The notes: generated by a model not told the origin, from the letters alone. Positions 50,346 to 59,296 are shown, counted from the stretch's first letter. The stretch is DNA of 64,000 nt from Polaromonas sp. (GCF_030689685.1 NZ_JAUYEY010000046.1:50040-114039); one strand, 5' to 3'. Translations and numbers: made by a program.

Positions 50346-51542
50346 TCAATGGGCATCGCCGATTTGCGACTTCAGCATTCGCGCTTTCAATGCATAAGCA
50401 CCTGCTGCGACGACCTGGTCTTTCGGTTTCAAGCCAGACTTGATAACCGTACGTCCTTGCAGTTTTTCTCCGGTCTCAACAGCGCGTGGCTGGAAACCGC
50501 CTCCTTCGCTTACAAAAACCGTCGGTTGCCCCTGAAGCAGCAAGATGGCGCCGTCAGGCACTGAAATCGCTTCCAGTTGCCCACCAGTCGCGATGTTTGC
50601 CGTGGCGAACATTTCCGGTTTGAGACGGCCGTCTTTGTTAGGCACCTCGATACGCGCAGCGATCGTGCGGCTGTCCTTGTCCAGGACATTGGCTATGTAT
50701 GCCACTCGGCCGTTAAAGCGTTCGCCTGGATAGGCACCCACGGTCACGGTCGCTGCAGCACCAGTTTTCACTTTCGAGAGAAGCTGATCAGTAAGGTTGG
50801 CTTCAATCCATACCTTTGACAGGTCTGCAATAGTGAAAACGGCATCGGCTGGCGATCCGAGTTCACCTATCGTGGCTTTCTTCTGAATCACGGTGCCCGC
50901 AAATGGTGCCGTCAGCGCAAATGTGGACTGTGCCCTGCCGCTCGCGCTGGCGGAACCTCCGAGCAATCGCAACCGATCACTTGCTGCGCGGGATTCCGCA
51001 CTGGCGCGCTCAAGCTCACCACGCGCCCTGAGCAATTCCTTTTGCGGGATGATTTCTTCTGCGCTGAGTGACTCTGCACGTTTGAAGTCGGCCTGAGCAA
51101 CCCGCTCAGACGACTGCGCACGCAGAAGTGCAGATTGCGCCTCGCCAATCGCCAGACTGTCCATGATCGCCAATGACTGCCCGGCGCTGACGTTATCCCC
51201 AAGACTAGCCGACACGCTCACAATCCGGCCTTCGACGCGCGGCGCAATTTTGGCAATTCGATCCTGATTGGGTCGAATGGTTGCGGTCATGCTTACGAAG
51301 TCCTCGAAAGTGCGAGAGTTGACTTCTTCAAGTTTGATCCCTGCCCGCTCCTGCTCTTCCGGAGTCAGTTTCAAGCCCTTTTTTTCTTTGGCTGCCTCGC
51401 CTTTGGCTTCTTGCGTGGCAGGCTCAGTTCCCTTTGCAGATTTGTCCCCGCATGCGCCCAAGACGAGCAGTACAGCCAGCAGCACAGAGACGCCTATAGG
51501 ACGGTACGAAGAGGAAATATTGGTAAATTTGAAAGTGTTCAT
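50346..51542 (-). CDS. czcB: CzcB-type periplasmic adaptor, lipoprotein
   Basis: A 398-residue adaptor with lipobox (LLAVLLVLGACGDKS), a barrel-sandwich hybrid part (GRIVSVSASLGDNVSAGQSL), a helical hairpin (ALLRAQSSERVAQADFKRAE) and a beta-barrel segment (AYPGERFNGRVAYIANVLDK). It lacks the N-terminal His-rich extension of the other adaptor in the window. The start at 51542 gives the lipoprotein signal. It should bridge CzcA and CzcC. Confidence 0.9.
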   Translation of the reverse strand: MNTFKFTNISSSYRPIGVSVLLAVLLVLGACGDKSAKGTEPATQEAKGEAAKEKKGLKLTPEEQERAGIKLEEVNSRTFEDFVSMTATIRPNQDRIAKIAPRVEGRIVSVSASLGDNVSAGQSLAIMDSLAIGEAQSALLRAQSSERVAQADFKRAESLSAEEIIPQKELLRARGELERASAESRAASDRLRLLGGSASASGRAQSTFALTAPFAGTVIQKKATIGELGSPADAVFTIADLSKVWIEANLTDQLLSKVKTGAAATVTVGAYPGERFNGRVAYIANVLDKDSRTIAARIEVPNKDGRLKPEMFATANIATGGQLEAISVPDGAILLLQGQPTVFVSEGGGFQPRAVETGEKLQGRTVIKSGLKPKDQVVAAGAYALKARMLKSQIGDAH

Positions 51543-51550
51543 GATGAATC

Positions 51551-52846
51551 TCATTCTTTGGGCCAACCCGCTTCGAGCTCCAGGGCTGCGCGGGTACTGT
51601 GGTATTCAGATAGCGCTTCGATGAGGTCGCGGCGAGCATCGAGCGCCTGACGGTTAACGACGATCAGCTCCAGCAGGCCGATCTGCCCCGCCTGGCGGGA
51701 CTTGACGGAAAGACTAAGGTTTTCGGTCAGGGCGGGTAGTACAACCTCCTGTAGTCGGCGCACGCGTTGCTCCTGGCTGGACAGCCTCGACCAGAGAGAC
51801 GCCACGTTGGCTCTCACGTCCCGCTGCGCAGCCTCCCGCTCAATTTGTGCATGGGTGGCCTCGCTGGAAGCCTGACCGATTCCTGTGGCATTGCGCTTGA
51901 ACAGTGGCAGGGGCACAGTGACAGAAATGGTGGTGAGTCTCTCGCGGGCGACGCTGGAACCTTCCCGGCCTGCGTTCACCCCCACCGTCACGTCGGGGTA
52001 AACACTCGCGCGCTCCAGACGATATCGGGCATTGGCGCTTTTTTCGCGAGCGGCCAGTGCCAGTAGGCGAGGTTGGGCATCCAGACTGTTCGAGAGGTCG
52101 TTCAGTGCAAAGCCCATGGCCTGTGGTGTCAGTTCTCCCTGTGCCTGCGGCAGGGCTGAACCCACTAGCTGAAGGCGCGCAGCAAGCTCGTTGCGTTCTT
52201 CGTTTAACTGCTCTTGTGCTTGTGCCAACTGGTTACGAGCGCGCTCCGCTTCCACCAGGGCGACGTTTGCGTCGAGCTTGGTGTCTTCACCGGCGCTACG
52301 GCGCTTTTGAACTGCGGCTGCAGCATCGTTAAACAACTTGAGTGCCTGTGCTTCTAGGTCCACGCGTTGCTGCAATGCCAACACCCGATAAAACCGGGCA
52401 GAAACATCGCTTCGAATTTGCCGCTGGGTATCGACGATTTCATAACGGAGCGCTTCCAGAGCGGAAGCAGCCGTTTCACGTCGAAAGCCGCCTTGACCGC
52501 CTGTTTCAAAGGCCTGGGACAGCCCTCCATTCCACTCGTTACGGCGCTCAGTGCTCATCCCAACTTGGGGCACCACGCGCCTGGTCTTGTCCAGCGAAAG
52601 TTGAGGATTGTTAAATAGCAGAGACTTGGCGTCAGTGTTGAAACCCTCTGCAGCGGCAAGTTGTGCTTGCTTGGTGCGCAAGGACGGATTGGCCAGTGCG
52701 GCTCTAACAAGCGCTTCGGGGAGGGTCAGCGGCGCCAGATCAGTCGCAGGAGCGTCTGTAACGCTGACAACCTGGGTGACTTGGCCGAAGCCGGGGGCAG
52801 ATAAAAAAAACAGTGTGCAGGCCAGCGCCAGCGTTTTCGGTTGCAT
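51551..52846 (-). CDS. czcC: CzcC-type outer-membrane efflux protein
   Basis: A 431-residue TolC-family protein with signal peptide (TLALACTLFFLSAPGFG) and OEP repeats (LPEALVRAALANPSLRTKQA; ALRYEIVDTQRQIRSDVSAR; QAGQIGLLELIVVNRQALDA). It occupies the czcC position between czcI and czcB in this operon; the next start is 8 bp away. Confidence 0.9.
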   Translation of the reverse strand: MQPKTLALACTLFFLSAPGFGQVTQVVSVTDAPATDLAPLTLPEALVRAALANPSLRTKQAQLAAAEGFNTDAKSLLFNNPQLSLDKTRRVVPQVGMSTERRNEWNGGLSQAFETGGQGGFRRETAASALEALRYEIVDTQRQIRSDVSARFYRVLALQQRVDLEAQALKLFNDAAAAVQKRRSAGEDTKLDANVALVEAERARNQLAQAQEQLNEERNELAARLQLVGSALPQAQGELTPQAMGFALNDLSNSLDAQPRLLALAAREKSANARYRLERASVYPDVTVGVNAGREGSSVARERLTTISVTVPLPLFKRNATGIGQASSEATHAQIEREAAQRDVRANVASLWSRLSSQEQRVRRLQEVVLPALTENLSLSVKSRQAGQIGLLELIVVNRQALDARRDLIEALSEYHSTRAALELEAGWPKE

Positions 52847-52939
52847 CGAATTCTCCTAGTTGTAAAAACAAAGGGGGAGAATCCGGCGGAAGGCTCGCTA
52901 CCGGAGGGTAGCTAAAAAGAGGGAAGCGTTCTCGCCGGA

Positions 52940-53290
52940 TCAGGCGGCGAGATTCCACTTAGGTCGTTCGATTAAATCCGGCAGTCCGAAGCGCGTCGGA
53001 TGCGTGTCAGGCGGTAGATAAATCGATGGAATGACAACGGGCAAGTTTAGCGTGGTGCTTGTAGGGGGCTGGGCGCACCCGCTGTGGCAATAGCCACAAT
53101 CGGGGTCATAACCGTCTGAAAAAGAAGTCGCCGCCTCAGTGCTTTGGCCAGACACCTTGTGCACATGCGCGTGATGCCCCAAGTGGCTGACCTTGTCACC
53201 TTTTTCATGAGCACAGTAGCTCGCTGCCGCTCCCCAGGCAAACTGGAAAGGCAGAAACACCATAAAAAAGATGACGAGATAACGGCGCAT
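52940..53290 (-). CDS. czcI: CzcI-like periplasmic protein
   Basis: A 116-residue exported protein: signal peptide (YLVIFFMVFLPFQFAWGAAA), His/Cys segments (CAHEKGDKVSHLGHHAHVHK; DPDCGYCHSGCAQPP) and the ending FGLPDLIERPKWNLAA. The IERPKW ending identifies the CzcI family, which precedes czcC in classical czc operons and is proposed to bind metal or modulate expression. A paralogue lies at 40756-41133. Confidence 0.88.
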   Translation of the reverse strand: MRRYLVIFFMVFLPFQFAWGAAASYCAHEKGDKVSHLGHHAHVHKVSGQSTEAATSFSDGYDPDCGYCHSGCAQPPTSTTLNLPVVIPSIYLPPDTHPTRFGLPDLIERPKWNLAA

Positions 53291-53310
53291 AAAAACAGTG
53301 TATCAGTGAC

Positions 53311-53325
53311 TCGATCTAAGATCGA
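53311..53325. repeat. Perfect palindrome upstream of czcI
   Basis: TCGATCT-A-AGATCGA, 7-base arms. It sits in the 43-bp gap between the ATPase stop and the czcI start, 20 bp before czcI. It could be an operator giving czcICBA a promoter separate from cadA. Confidence 0.45.
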
Positions 53326-53333
53326 CTGTCGGG

Positions 53334-55580
53334 TCACTTGGCTTTGGCGCGGAGCAGGCGAAGACCATTTCCCACGACCAGCAAACTGGCCCCCATGTCC
53401 GCGAAGACGGCCATCCACATGGTGGCGCTACCGAAAACGGCGAGCACCAGGAATACGCTCTTGATGCCAAGAGCCAAAGTGATGTTCTGCCAGAGGATGG
53501 CGTGGGTACGTCTGGACAAGCGCACTGTCTCTGCAACCCGCTGCAAATCGTCGTTCATGATGACGACATCGGCGGCTTCCATCGCCGTGTCTGTGCCCGC
53601 CGCACCCATGGCAAAGCCGATGTCAGCTTGCGCCAGCGCCGGCGCGTCGTTGATTCCGTCGCCAGTCATGCCCGTGGCGCCGTAACGCTGTTGCATGTCC
53701 TTGATGGCGTCGAGTTTGGCTTCCGGCAGCATGTCGCCCCGCGCTTCATCAATACCGGCTTCGGCGGCGATTGCTTTGGCTGTGGCGGTGTTGTCACCGG
53801 TGAGCATCACCGAGGAAACACCCAGCGCTTTGAGGTCAGCGATGGCCTGCCGGGACGTCTGGCGGATGGTGTCAGCCACGGCAAAGAAGGCGATAACGCG
53901 ACTTTCATCCGCCAGCAAACTTAACGTCCGGCCTTGTTGCTCATGCTTGGCCAGTTCTGCTTCAAGGTCGGTGCCGCACAGGCCACGCTCATGGATGAGG
54001 CGGTGATTGCCCAGGACCAGGCGCTGACCATTGACGATACCCTCTACGCCCCGGCCTGGCAACGCCTGGAAATTTTCCACTGGCAGGGCTTCCACGCCCA
54101 AGCCGCTCACGATGGCTTTCGAAACAGGGTGGTCGGAGCGTGATGCCAGAGTAGCCGTCAGTTGTTTGCTGGAGACTTCGTCAGCTTCGCCCCATACGCG
54201 CCAATCCACCAGCTTGGGTTTTCCTTCAGTGATGGTTCCGGTCTTGTCCAGCGCAACCACTTTCAGCAAGCGTGCCTCCTCAAGGTAGGTTCCGCCCTTG
54301 ATCAGGATGCCCCGACGCGCAGCGGCGGACAAGCCACTCACCACCGTGACGGGCGTGGAGATCACCAGTGCGCAGGGGCAGGCGATTACCAGCAGCACCA
54401 GTGCCTTGTAGATCGCCTCCATCCAGCTTAAGTCCATGAGAAAAGGCGTGAGCGTTGCCACTGCGATAGCAATGGCAAAGACAGCCGGGGTGTAGATGGC
54501 GGCAAAGCGATCGACAAAGCGCTGCGTCGGTGCGCGGGTGCCCTGGGCCTGCTCTACGGCGTGAATGATGCGGGCAAGGGTCGTATCGCTGGAAGCCGCG
54601 GTCACGCGGAATTCAAGCTCACCGGTTTCATTGATCGTCGCGGCAAACACAGGGTCACCGGGTGCTTTGTCCACCGGAATGCTTTCGCCCGTGATGGGGG
54701 CCTGATTGATCGCTCCGTTGCCTTTGGTCACGATGCCGTCGAGGGGTACGCGTTCACCGGGTTTGATACGAACCGTTGCGTCCATGGGTACGGAGGCCAC
54801 GGGCGTCTGAACCCAAGTGCCGGCGGGTGTGAGCATCATGGCCTGGTCCGGGGCCAAATCCAGCAGGCCCTTGATGGCGTTTCGCGCACGATCCACGGCC
54901 CTGGCTTCAATCAATTCGGCAATCGCGTACAAGGCCATCACCATGGCGGCCTCTGGCCATTGACCAATCAGGAACGCCCCGGTCACAGCAACCGCCATCA
55001 GGGCATTGATGTTGAGCTTGCCGCGAAGCAGGGAAGCCAGCCCCTTTTTATAGGTGTCCAGGCCCGCCAGCCAAATGGCCAGAGCAGCCACGGCCATGCC
55101 GGCAATTTTCCAGGGCAGCTCTTGCGGTGCAAAAAAAGAGATTGCTTCGGCGCCCGTGGCCAAAAGCAGGGCCATGGCCAGACGAGTCAGGCCGCCCGCC
55201 AGGCCTTGCGTGCCAGCCGCAGGAGCGTGATCATGATCCTCTGGGTTTCCCGGCACTTTGGCGGCGCTTTCCAATAGCGGCTGGGGGTCGTAGCCTGCTT
55301 TGCGAATTGCGTCGAGAGCAAGCGGTAAGGCTTCTTGAGCTGCGTCAATTCGGAGCGTGCGAGCGCCGAGCTGAAATCCCAATGATCGAATGTCCGCAAT
55401 CGGTTCCAGGGCGCGCCGGATGTCAGCTTCTTCCGCACTGCAGTCCAAGGTGGCAATGCGGAAATATCGGCCCCTGGCGCTGGACGGAGGCAATGGCGAC
55501 TCGGTATTGGCGGGCGGGGCGGTACTGCTGTCTACTGCGCAGCATGCGTCGGCCGGGGTGGATGTTCTGGGAGTAGTCAT
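53334..55580 (-). CDS. cadA: CadA/ZntA/PbrA-type Zn/Cd/Pb P-type ATPase
   Basis: A 748-residue ATPase. The N-terminal metal-binding domain has DCSAEEADIRRAL, the single-Cys/acidic variant typical of ZntA/PbrA, preceded by ADACCAV. Metal site VIACPCALVISTPVTVVSG, phosphorylation motif LDKTGTITEGKP, MLTGDNTATA and TGDGINDAPALA. These features match divalent soft-metal exporters. The ATG at 55580 lies about where transcription from the CadR-type promoter should begin, so the mRNA may be leaderless. It is divergent from cadR and followed by czcICBA. Confidence 0.93.
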   Translation of the reverse strand: MTTPRTSTPADACCAVDSSTAPPANTESPLPPSSARGRYFRIATLDCSAEEADIRRALEPIADIRSLGFQLGARTLRIDAAQEALPLALDAIRKAGYDPQPLLESAAKVPGNPEDHDHAPAAGTQGLAGGLTRLAMALLLATGAEAISFFAPQELPWKIAGMAVAALAIWLAGLDTYKKGLASLLRGKLNINALMAVAVTGAFLIGQWPEAAMVMALYAIAELIEARAVDRARNAIKGLLDLAPDQAMMLTPAGTWVQTPVASVPMDATVRIKPGERVPLDGIVTKGNGAINQAPITGESIPVDKAPGDPVFAATINETGELEFRVTAASSDTTLARIIHAVEQAQGTRAPTQRFVDRFAAIYTPAVFAIAIAVATLTPFLMDLSWMEAIYKALVLLVIACPCALVISTPVTVVSGLSAAARRGILIKGGTYLEEARLLKVVALDKTGTITEGKPKLVDWRVWGEADEVSSKQLTATLASRSDHPVSKAIVSGLGVEALPVENFQALPGRGVEGIVNGQRLVLGNHRLIHERGLCGTDLEAELAKHEQQGRTLSLLADESRVIAFFAVADTIRQTSRQAIADLKALGVSSVMLTGDNTATAKAIAAEAGIDEARGDMLPEAKLDAIKDMQQRYGATGMTGDGINDAPALAQADIGFAMGAAGTDTAMEAADVVIMNDDLQRVAETVRLSRRTHAILWQNITLALGIKSVFLVLAVFGSATMWMAVFADMGASLLVVGNGLRLLRAKAK

Positions 55581-55586
55581 GGCATG

Positions 55587-55617
55587 ATTGGAAACCCTCA
55601 AGTCACTTCAAGGTCAA
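55587..55617 (-). promoter_or_regulatory. cadA promoter with CadR-type operator
   Basis: On the minus strand: -35 TTGACC (55612-55617), 19-bp spacer containing dyad CCTTGAAGTGACTTGAGGG, -10 TCCAAT (55587-55592). The long spacer with a centred dyad is diagnostic of MerR-family activation. It lies between cadR (start 55621) and cadA (start 55580). Confidence 0.85.
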
Positions 55618-55620
55618 GCG

Positions 55621-56094
55621 ATGCCTGTTTCAAATCCATCCCAAGCGCGGGGTCATCAGATTGGCGCGGCCGCGCGGCACAGCGGCGTCAGCCCGGCCAA
55701 CATCCGTTTTTATGAGAAGGAAGAGCTGCTGAGGCCGCATGGGCGCGGCGACAACAGCTATCGTTTGTATAGCGAGGGTGACGTGCACCAGCTACGTTTC
55801 ATCCGCCTGTGCCGGGCCATGGACATGTCGCTTGATGAAGTTCGCACCCTGCTCGGGCTGGACCTGAACATCAAGACCGATTGCGCGGCGGCACGCGACG
55901 CCCTTGACGGGCACTTGGGCCATGTTCGCGCGCGACTGGCGGAGTTGAAGGCGCTGGAAAAGGACCTGAAAGCCTTGCGCAACCGCTGCGACGGCAGCGA
56001 CACGCATTGCCACATCATTGAGGCCTTGCACCAATTGGCCGATGCGCAGGGTGCAGGCATTGCCGCGCCAGCAGCAAGAAAGCGCCATGTTTAG
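55621..56094 (+). CDS. cadR: CadR/PbrR-type MerR-family regulator
   Basis: A 157-residue regulator: MerR helix-turn-helix (IGAAARHSGVSPANIRFYEK), YRLYSEGDVHQLRFIRLC, and effector cysteines in NIKTDCAAARDALDGHL and CDGSDTHCHIIEAL, the arrangement of Cd/Pb/Zn sensors. The start at 55621 is preferred to an upstream ATG at 55588 because that reading would run through the promoter. It is expected to activate cadA and probably the transporter at 41205-41837. Confidence 0.92.
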   Translation: MPVSNPSQARGHQIGAAARHSGVSPANIRFYEKEELLRPHGRGDNSYRLYSEGDVHQLRFIRLCRAMDMSLDEVRTLLGLDLNIKTDCAAARDALDGHLGHVRARLAELKALEKDLKALRNRCDGSDTHCHIIEALHQLADAQGAGIAAPAARKRHV

Positions 56095-56156
56095 CGATGA
56101 CATCCATCGCTGAGCAGCCTGCATATGATGAGTGATCACCGGATATAGGAGTTTTC

Positions 56157-56771
56157 ATGCAAGCCAAATCGCATTGGGACGAGGTCTACAGCACCAAGTC
56201 CTCCAACACTGTCAGCTGGTACCAGCCGCATGCCACCCTGTCTCTGGAGGTGATTCGTGGCGTGGCACGGGACAAGTCGGCGCGTATCGTCGATGTTGGT
56301 GGCGGCGCCTCCAGCCTGGTGGACGACCTGCTGGCTGATGGCATGACGGAGGTGAGCGTGCTTGATATTTCCGGCGCCGCGCTCGACGTGGCGCGCCGGC
56401 GCCTGGGCAAACAGGCCGCGCGGGTGAACTGGATGGAGGGCGACATCACCACCGTCGCGCTGAAACCAGCCAGCATCGACATCTGGCATGACCGGGCTGT
56501 TTTTCATTTCCTCACCGATGCAGCGGATCGCGCTGCCTATGTGGCGCAGGTACGCCGCGCCATGTGTCCGGGCGGCCATGTCATTGTGGCCGCGTTCGGG
56601 CCCGAGGGGCCGCTGGAATGCAGCGGCTTGCCTGTCGTGCGGTATGCGCCGGATGCCTTGCATGCCGAGTTCGGTGGCGCGTTCGAGCTGATCGAGCACA
56701 TGCAGGAAGACCACCACACGCCTGCCGGGCTGGTGCAGCATTTTGTGTATTGCCACTGCGTGATGCACTGA
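56157..56771 (+). CDS. Class I SAM-dependent methyltransferase
   Basis: A 204-residue methyltransferase with QAKSHWDEVYSTKSSNTVSW at the N-terminus (a phrase conserved in a small family), motif I IVDVGGGASSLVDDL, VSVLDISGAALDVARRRL and RAMCPGGHVIVAAF. The substrate is unknown; relatives occur in metal clusters. It is preceded by TAGGAG and followed by the EamA exporter after 28 bp. Confidence 0.82.
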   Translation: MQAKSHWDEVYSTKSSNTVSWYQPHATLSLEVIRGVARDKSARIVDVGGGASSLVDDLLADGMTEVSVLDISGAALDVARRRLGKQAARVNWMEGDITTVALKPASIDIWHDRAVFHFLTDAADRAAYVAQVRRAMCPGGHVIVAAFGPEGPLECSGLPVVRYAPDALHAEFGGAFELIEHMQEDHHTPAGLVQHFVYCHCVMH

Positions 56772-56799
56772 AGGCACCGATGCCTGAACGGGGCTGCAC

Positions 56800-57852
56800 A
56801 TGAGCGCGCTGGCACAGCCGGGCGTGCTCGCCACCTTGCTGGCGGCGGCGCTGTTCGGCGCCGGCACGCCACTGGCCAAGCTGCTGCTGGCCCAGACCAG
56901 CCCTTGGTTGCTCGCTGCCTTGCTGTACCTGGGTTCTGGCCTGGGTTTGTTCGTCTTGCGTCTGCTGCGCAAGGCGCCGCCAGTGCAATTGCCGCGTGGG
57001 CAAGGCAAGTGGCTGGCGGGCGCGGTGCTGGCCGGGGGCATGGCCGGCCCGGTGCTGTTGATGGTGGGCCTGTCGGGCATGCCGGCATCAAGCGCTTCTT
57101 TGCTTCTCAATGCCGAGGGTGTGTTCACCGCCTTGCTCGCTTGGTTTGTTTTCCGCGAAAACTTTGACAAGCGTATTGCGCTGGGCATGCTGGCGATTGT
57201 GGCGGGCGGCGTGGTCTTGTCATGGCCGGGTCAGGCGCGTCTTGAAGAGTTGTGGCCGGCGCTGGCGGTGGTGAGCGCTTGCCTGGCCTGGGCCGTGGAC
57301 AACAACCTGACACGCAAGGTGGCTTTGTCCGACGCCTCGTTTATCGCCATGGTTAAGGGGCTGGCCGCAGGGGCTACCAATCTGGTGCTTGCGTTGGCGC
57401 TGGGGGCGGCCTGGCCCGGCGTTCCCGTGGTGCTTGCTGCCGCCGTGCTGGGCTTTGCAAGTTATGGCGCCAGCCTGGCGCTGTTTGTGATCGGCCTGCG
57501 CCACCTAGGCACGGCCCGCACCGGGGCGTATTTTTCCATCGCGCCCTTCGTTGGCGCCGCTGTTGCCATTGCGCTTTTGGGTGAGCCTGTGTCTCTGCCG
57601 CTGGTACTGGCAGGGACATTGATGGCTTGGGGTGTCTGGCTGCATTTGACGGAAAGCCACCAGCATTTTCATACGCACGAAGCGCTCGAACACAGCCATG
57701 TGCATGAGCACGGCGGGGACGATTTGCACCACGACCATCTGCATGAGGACGCCACGGCGCCGGGCACGCGTCATGCCCATTCACACCGCCACACGACGAT
57801 TGCGCACACACATGCACATTTTCCCGACGCGCACCACCGTCATCCCCATTGA
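56800..57852 (+). CDS. EamA/DMT transporter with long His-rich tail
   Basis: A 350-residue, ten-helix drug/metabolite transporter (GAGTPLAKLLLAQTSPWLLA; LLLNAEGVFTALLAWFVFRE; a second EamA repeat from ~150, including LGTARTGAYFSIAPFVGAAV). A cytoplasmic tail of ~60 residues contains about two dozen His (HTHEALEHSHVHEHGGDDLH; HAHSHRHTTIAHTHAHFPDA). Such a tail is not usual for EamA proteins and resembles the His loops of CDF or ZIP zinc transporters. A role in metal export or metal gating is inferred from the tail and the neighbouring cad/czc genes. Confidence 0.88.
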   Translation: MSALAQPGVLATLLAAALFGAGTPLAKLLLAQTSPWLLAALLYLGSGLGLFVLRLLRKAPPVQLPRGQGKWLAGAVLAGGMAGPVLLMVGLSGMPASSASLLLNAEGVFTALLAWFVFRENFDKRIALGMLAIVAGGVVLSWPGQARLEELWPALAVVSACLAWAVDNNLTRKVALSDASFIAMVKGLAAGATNLVLALALGAAWPGVPVVLAAAVLGFASYGASLALFVIGLRHLGTARTGAYFSIAPFVGAAVAIALLGEPVSLPLVLAGTLMAWGVWLHLTESHQHFHTHEALEHSHVHEHGGDDLHHDHLHEDATAPGTRHAHSHRHTTIAHTHAHFPDAHHRHPH

Positions 57853-57907
57853 GCGCAGATCGGTGTCCCGTCGGCAACATCGTGTGGCGGGTAAAGCTAC
57901 TTGCCGC

Positions 57908-58576
57908 TCACTCCGACGCTTTCTTCGTTTGTAGGTGCAGTGCTGCCAGCCGCTCAGCCATTACCTCGGCGTCGGTATACCCATTCGTCAACATCTGCGC
58001 TTGACCATTCACGACGGCAAGCAAGGTCGGGAAGCCGCGCACGCCCCAGCGCTGCGCCTGCGCAAAGTCCTCACGCGTGCGCTGCCGCATCGCTTCGCTG
58101 TCAAAGTCGCGTAAAAAGTCGATGTGGCCCCAGGCTTCCTTGGTGCGGCCGTGCACTTCGTCCCAGATCTCACCGAGCACGGCGGCCTTGGTCGTGTCGC
58201 GGCCGTCGGCGTAAAACGCCTGCTGGGTCGCGTGGTACATGGCCAGCGCGAGCTGCGGCGCATGTTCGCGCACGGTGACCACGGCGCGGCAGGCCGGCTC
58301 GGTGTTGTAGATGAAATCCTCGCGTTCAAACAACGCTGGCGAAAACCGCTGGCCAGAGCGCTGCGCCACGTTGGCCCAGGCCCCGCGCAGTTTGGTTTTC
58401 AGTGCATCGTCCATCACCTGGGTGTTGTAGGCGCGCAGGCCGCCGAGCAAGAGCTCCACTTGCAGAGTCGGAAAACGCGCCAGCAGTTGGCCCAGCGGCA
58501 CGCCAAAGCCGTAACACCAGGAGCACATCGGGTCACCGATGTAGACCAGCGCCACAGGAGCGGAGGTAGTGTTCAT
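57908..58576 (-). CDS. DsbA-family thiol oxidoreductase
   Basis: A 222-residue DsbA-fold protein without signal peptide. The active site is DPMCSWCYGFGVP (CSWC), and the helical insert and cis-Pro region RGFPTLLAV are present. It resembles cytosolic FrnE-like disulfide isomerases, some linked to oxidative or cadmium stress. The start at 58576 overlaps the stop of the upstream small gene by 4 bp. Confidence 0.85.
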   Translation of the reverse strand: MNTTSAPVALVYIGDPMCSWCYGFGVPLGQLLARFPTLQVELLLGGLRAYNTQVMDDALKTKLRGAWANVAQRSGQRFSPALFEREDFIYNTEPACRAVVTVREHAPQLALAMYHATQQAFYADGRDTTKAAVLGEIWDEVHGRTKEAWGHIDFLRDFDSEAMRQRTREDFAQAQRWGVRGFPTLLAVVNGQAQMLTNGYTDAEVMAERLAALHLQTKKASE

Positions 58577-58869
58577 GCGGTATCTCCTTTGCCCAACTGG
58601 TGCTGCGCATGGTCCAGCCACTGCTGTAGGCTGTCCAGCAGATCCTTCTGGCTGAAGGAGCAACTTTCTTCGCAGAACAGCGCCGCCGACTCCAGCCGGT
58701 CCAGCAACTGCTGCAGCACGGTCGCAAATTGTGGCGGCAACGCGGCCAGCAAGACAGTCTGATTTTGCGCCAGTCGTGAAAAAGCCGCCACGGCCAGCGT
58801 GTCGCCGCGTAGTTGTTGCAGTGCGTCGGTCAGTGCGGCGAGTTGATGCTGGGCAGGGTGCATGGCCAT
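58573..58869 (-). CDS. Small helical protein of unknown function
   Basis: A 98-residue soluble protein, predicted all-helical (LAALTDALQQLRGDTLAVAA; LLQQLLDRLESAALFCEESC; LLDSLQQWLDHAQHQLGKGD) with two cysteines in FCEESC. No family recognised. It overlaps the DsbA-like gene by 4 bp and the MFS remnant by one base, so it is probably co-expressed with the former. The ATG at 58863 is an alternative start. Confidence 0.6.
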   Translation of the reverse strand: MAMHPAQHQLAALTDALQQLRGDTLAVAAFSRLAQNQTVLLAALPPQFATVLQQLLDRLESAALFCEESCSFSQKDLLDSLQQWLDHAQHQLGKGDTA

Positions 58870-59147
58870 CAGGATGCCACAGTGGCGCGCGGCCGTGCCT
58901 GCGCGGGTTCAAAGGCCAGGGTCAGCAGGGCCAGCAGGCAAAAAGCCACGCCAACCCAGCCGAGATGCGCCAAGATGGCGGTGGCCACGGCATAGGCGGT
59001 CATGGCCTGCCCGGCCGCCGCAACGCTGATGTCCAGCGAGCCAGCCAGCGGCACCAGAATGCCGCCCAGCACAAACGCGCCGCTGCCAATCACGAGGTTG
59101 CACAGCGCGAAGAGGTAGAGGACGGGCGGCATGGCGGGGCGGGTCAC
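58869..59147 (-). pseudogene. MFS transporter with large internal deletion
   Basis: A 92-codon frame. It begins like an MFS protein (LFALCNLVIGSGAFVLGGIL and AAAGQAMTAYAVATAIL) and then jumps directly to a C-terminal-like ending (AHLGWVGVAFCLLALLTLAF, then EPAQARP). About 300 residues of the middle are missing without loss of frame. It would make at most two or three helices and is most likely non-functional. Confidence 0.7.
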
Positions 59148-59164
59148 TTGCAGAAATTATGAGT

Positions 59165-59219
59165 CAAATCGTGCTGTAGCCCATATCGGACGCGCGCAAG
59201 CAGCTATCAAAATGAGAGC
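59165..59219 (+). repeat. Interspersed repeat, copy A (intergenic)
   Basis: Contains GCTGTAGCCCATATCGG and CAGCTATCAAAATGAGAGC, closely matching copies B-E. It lies in the non-coding stretch between the MFS remnant and the Bug-family gene. Confidence 0.75.
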
Positions 59220-59296
59220 GACTTTGAGGTCGGTCTATTGCCTGGGTCAGGTTTGCAAGGATTGTGCCGCAGGGTTGCGATGTGTGCAGAGGGCGG

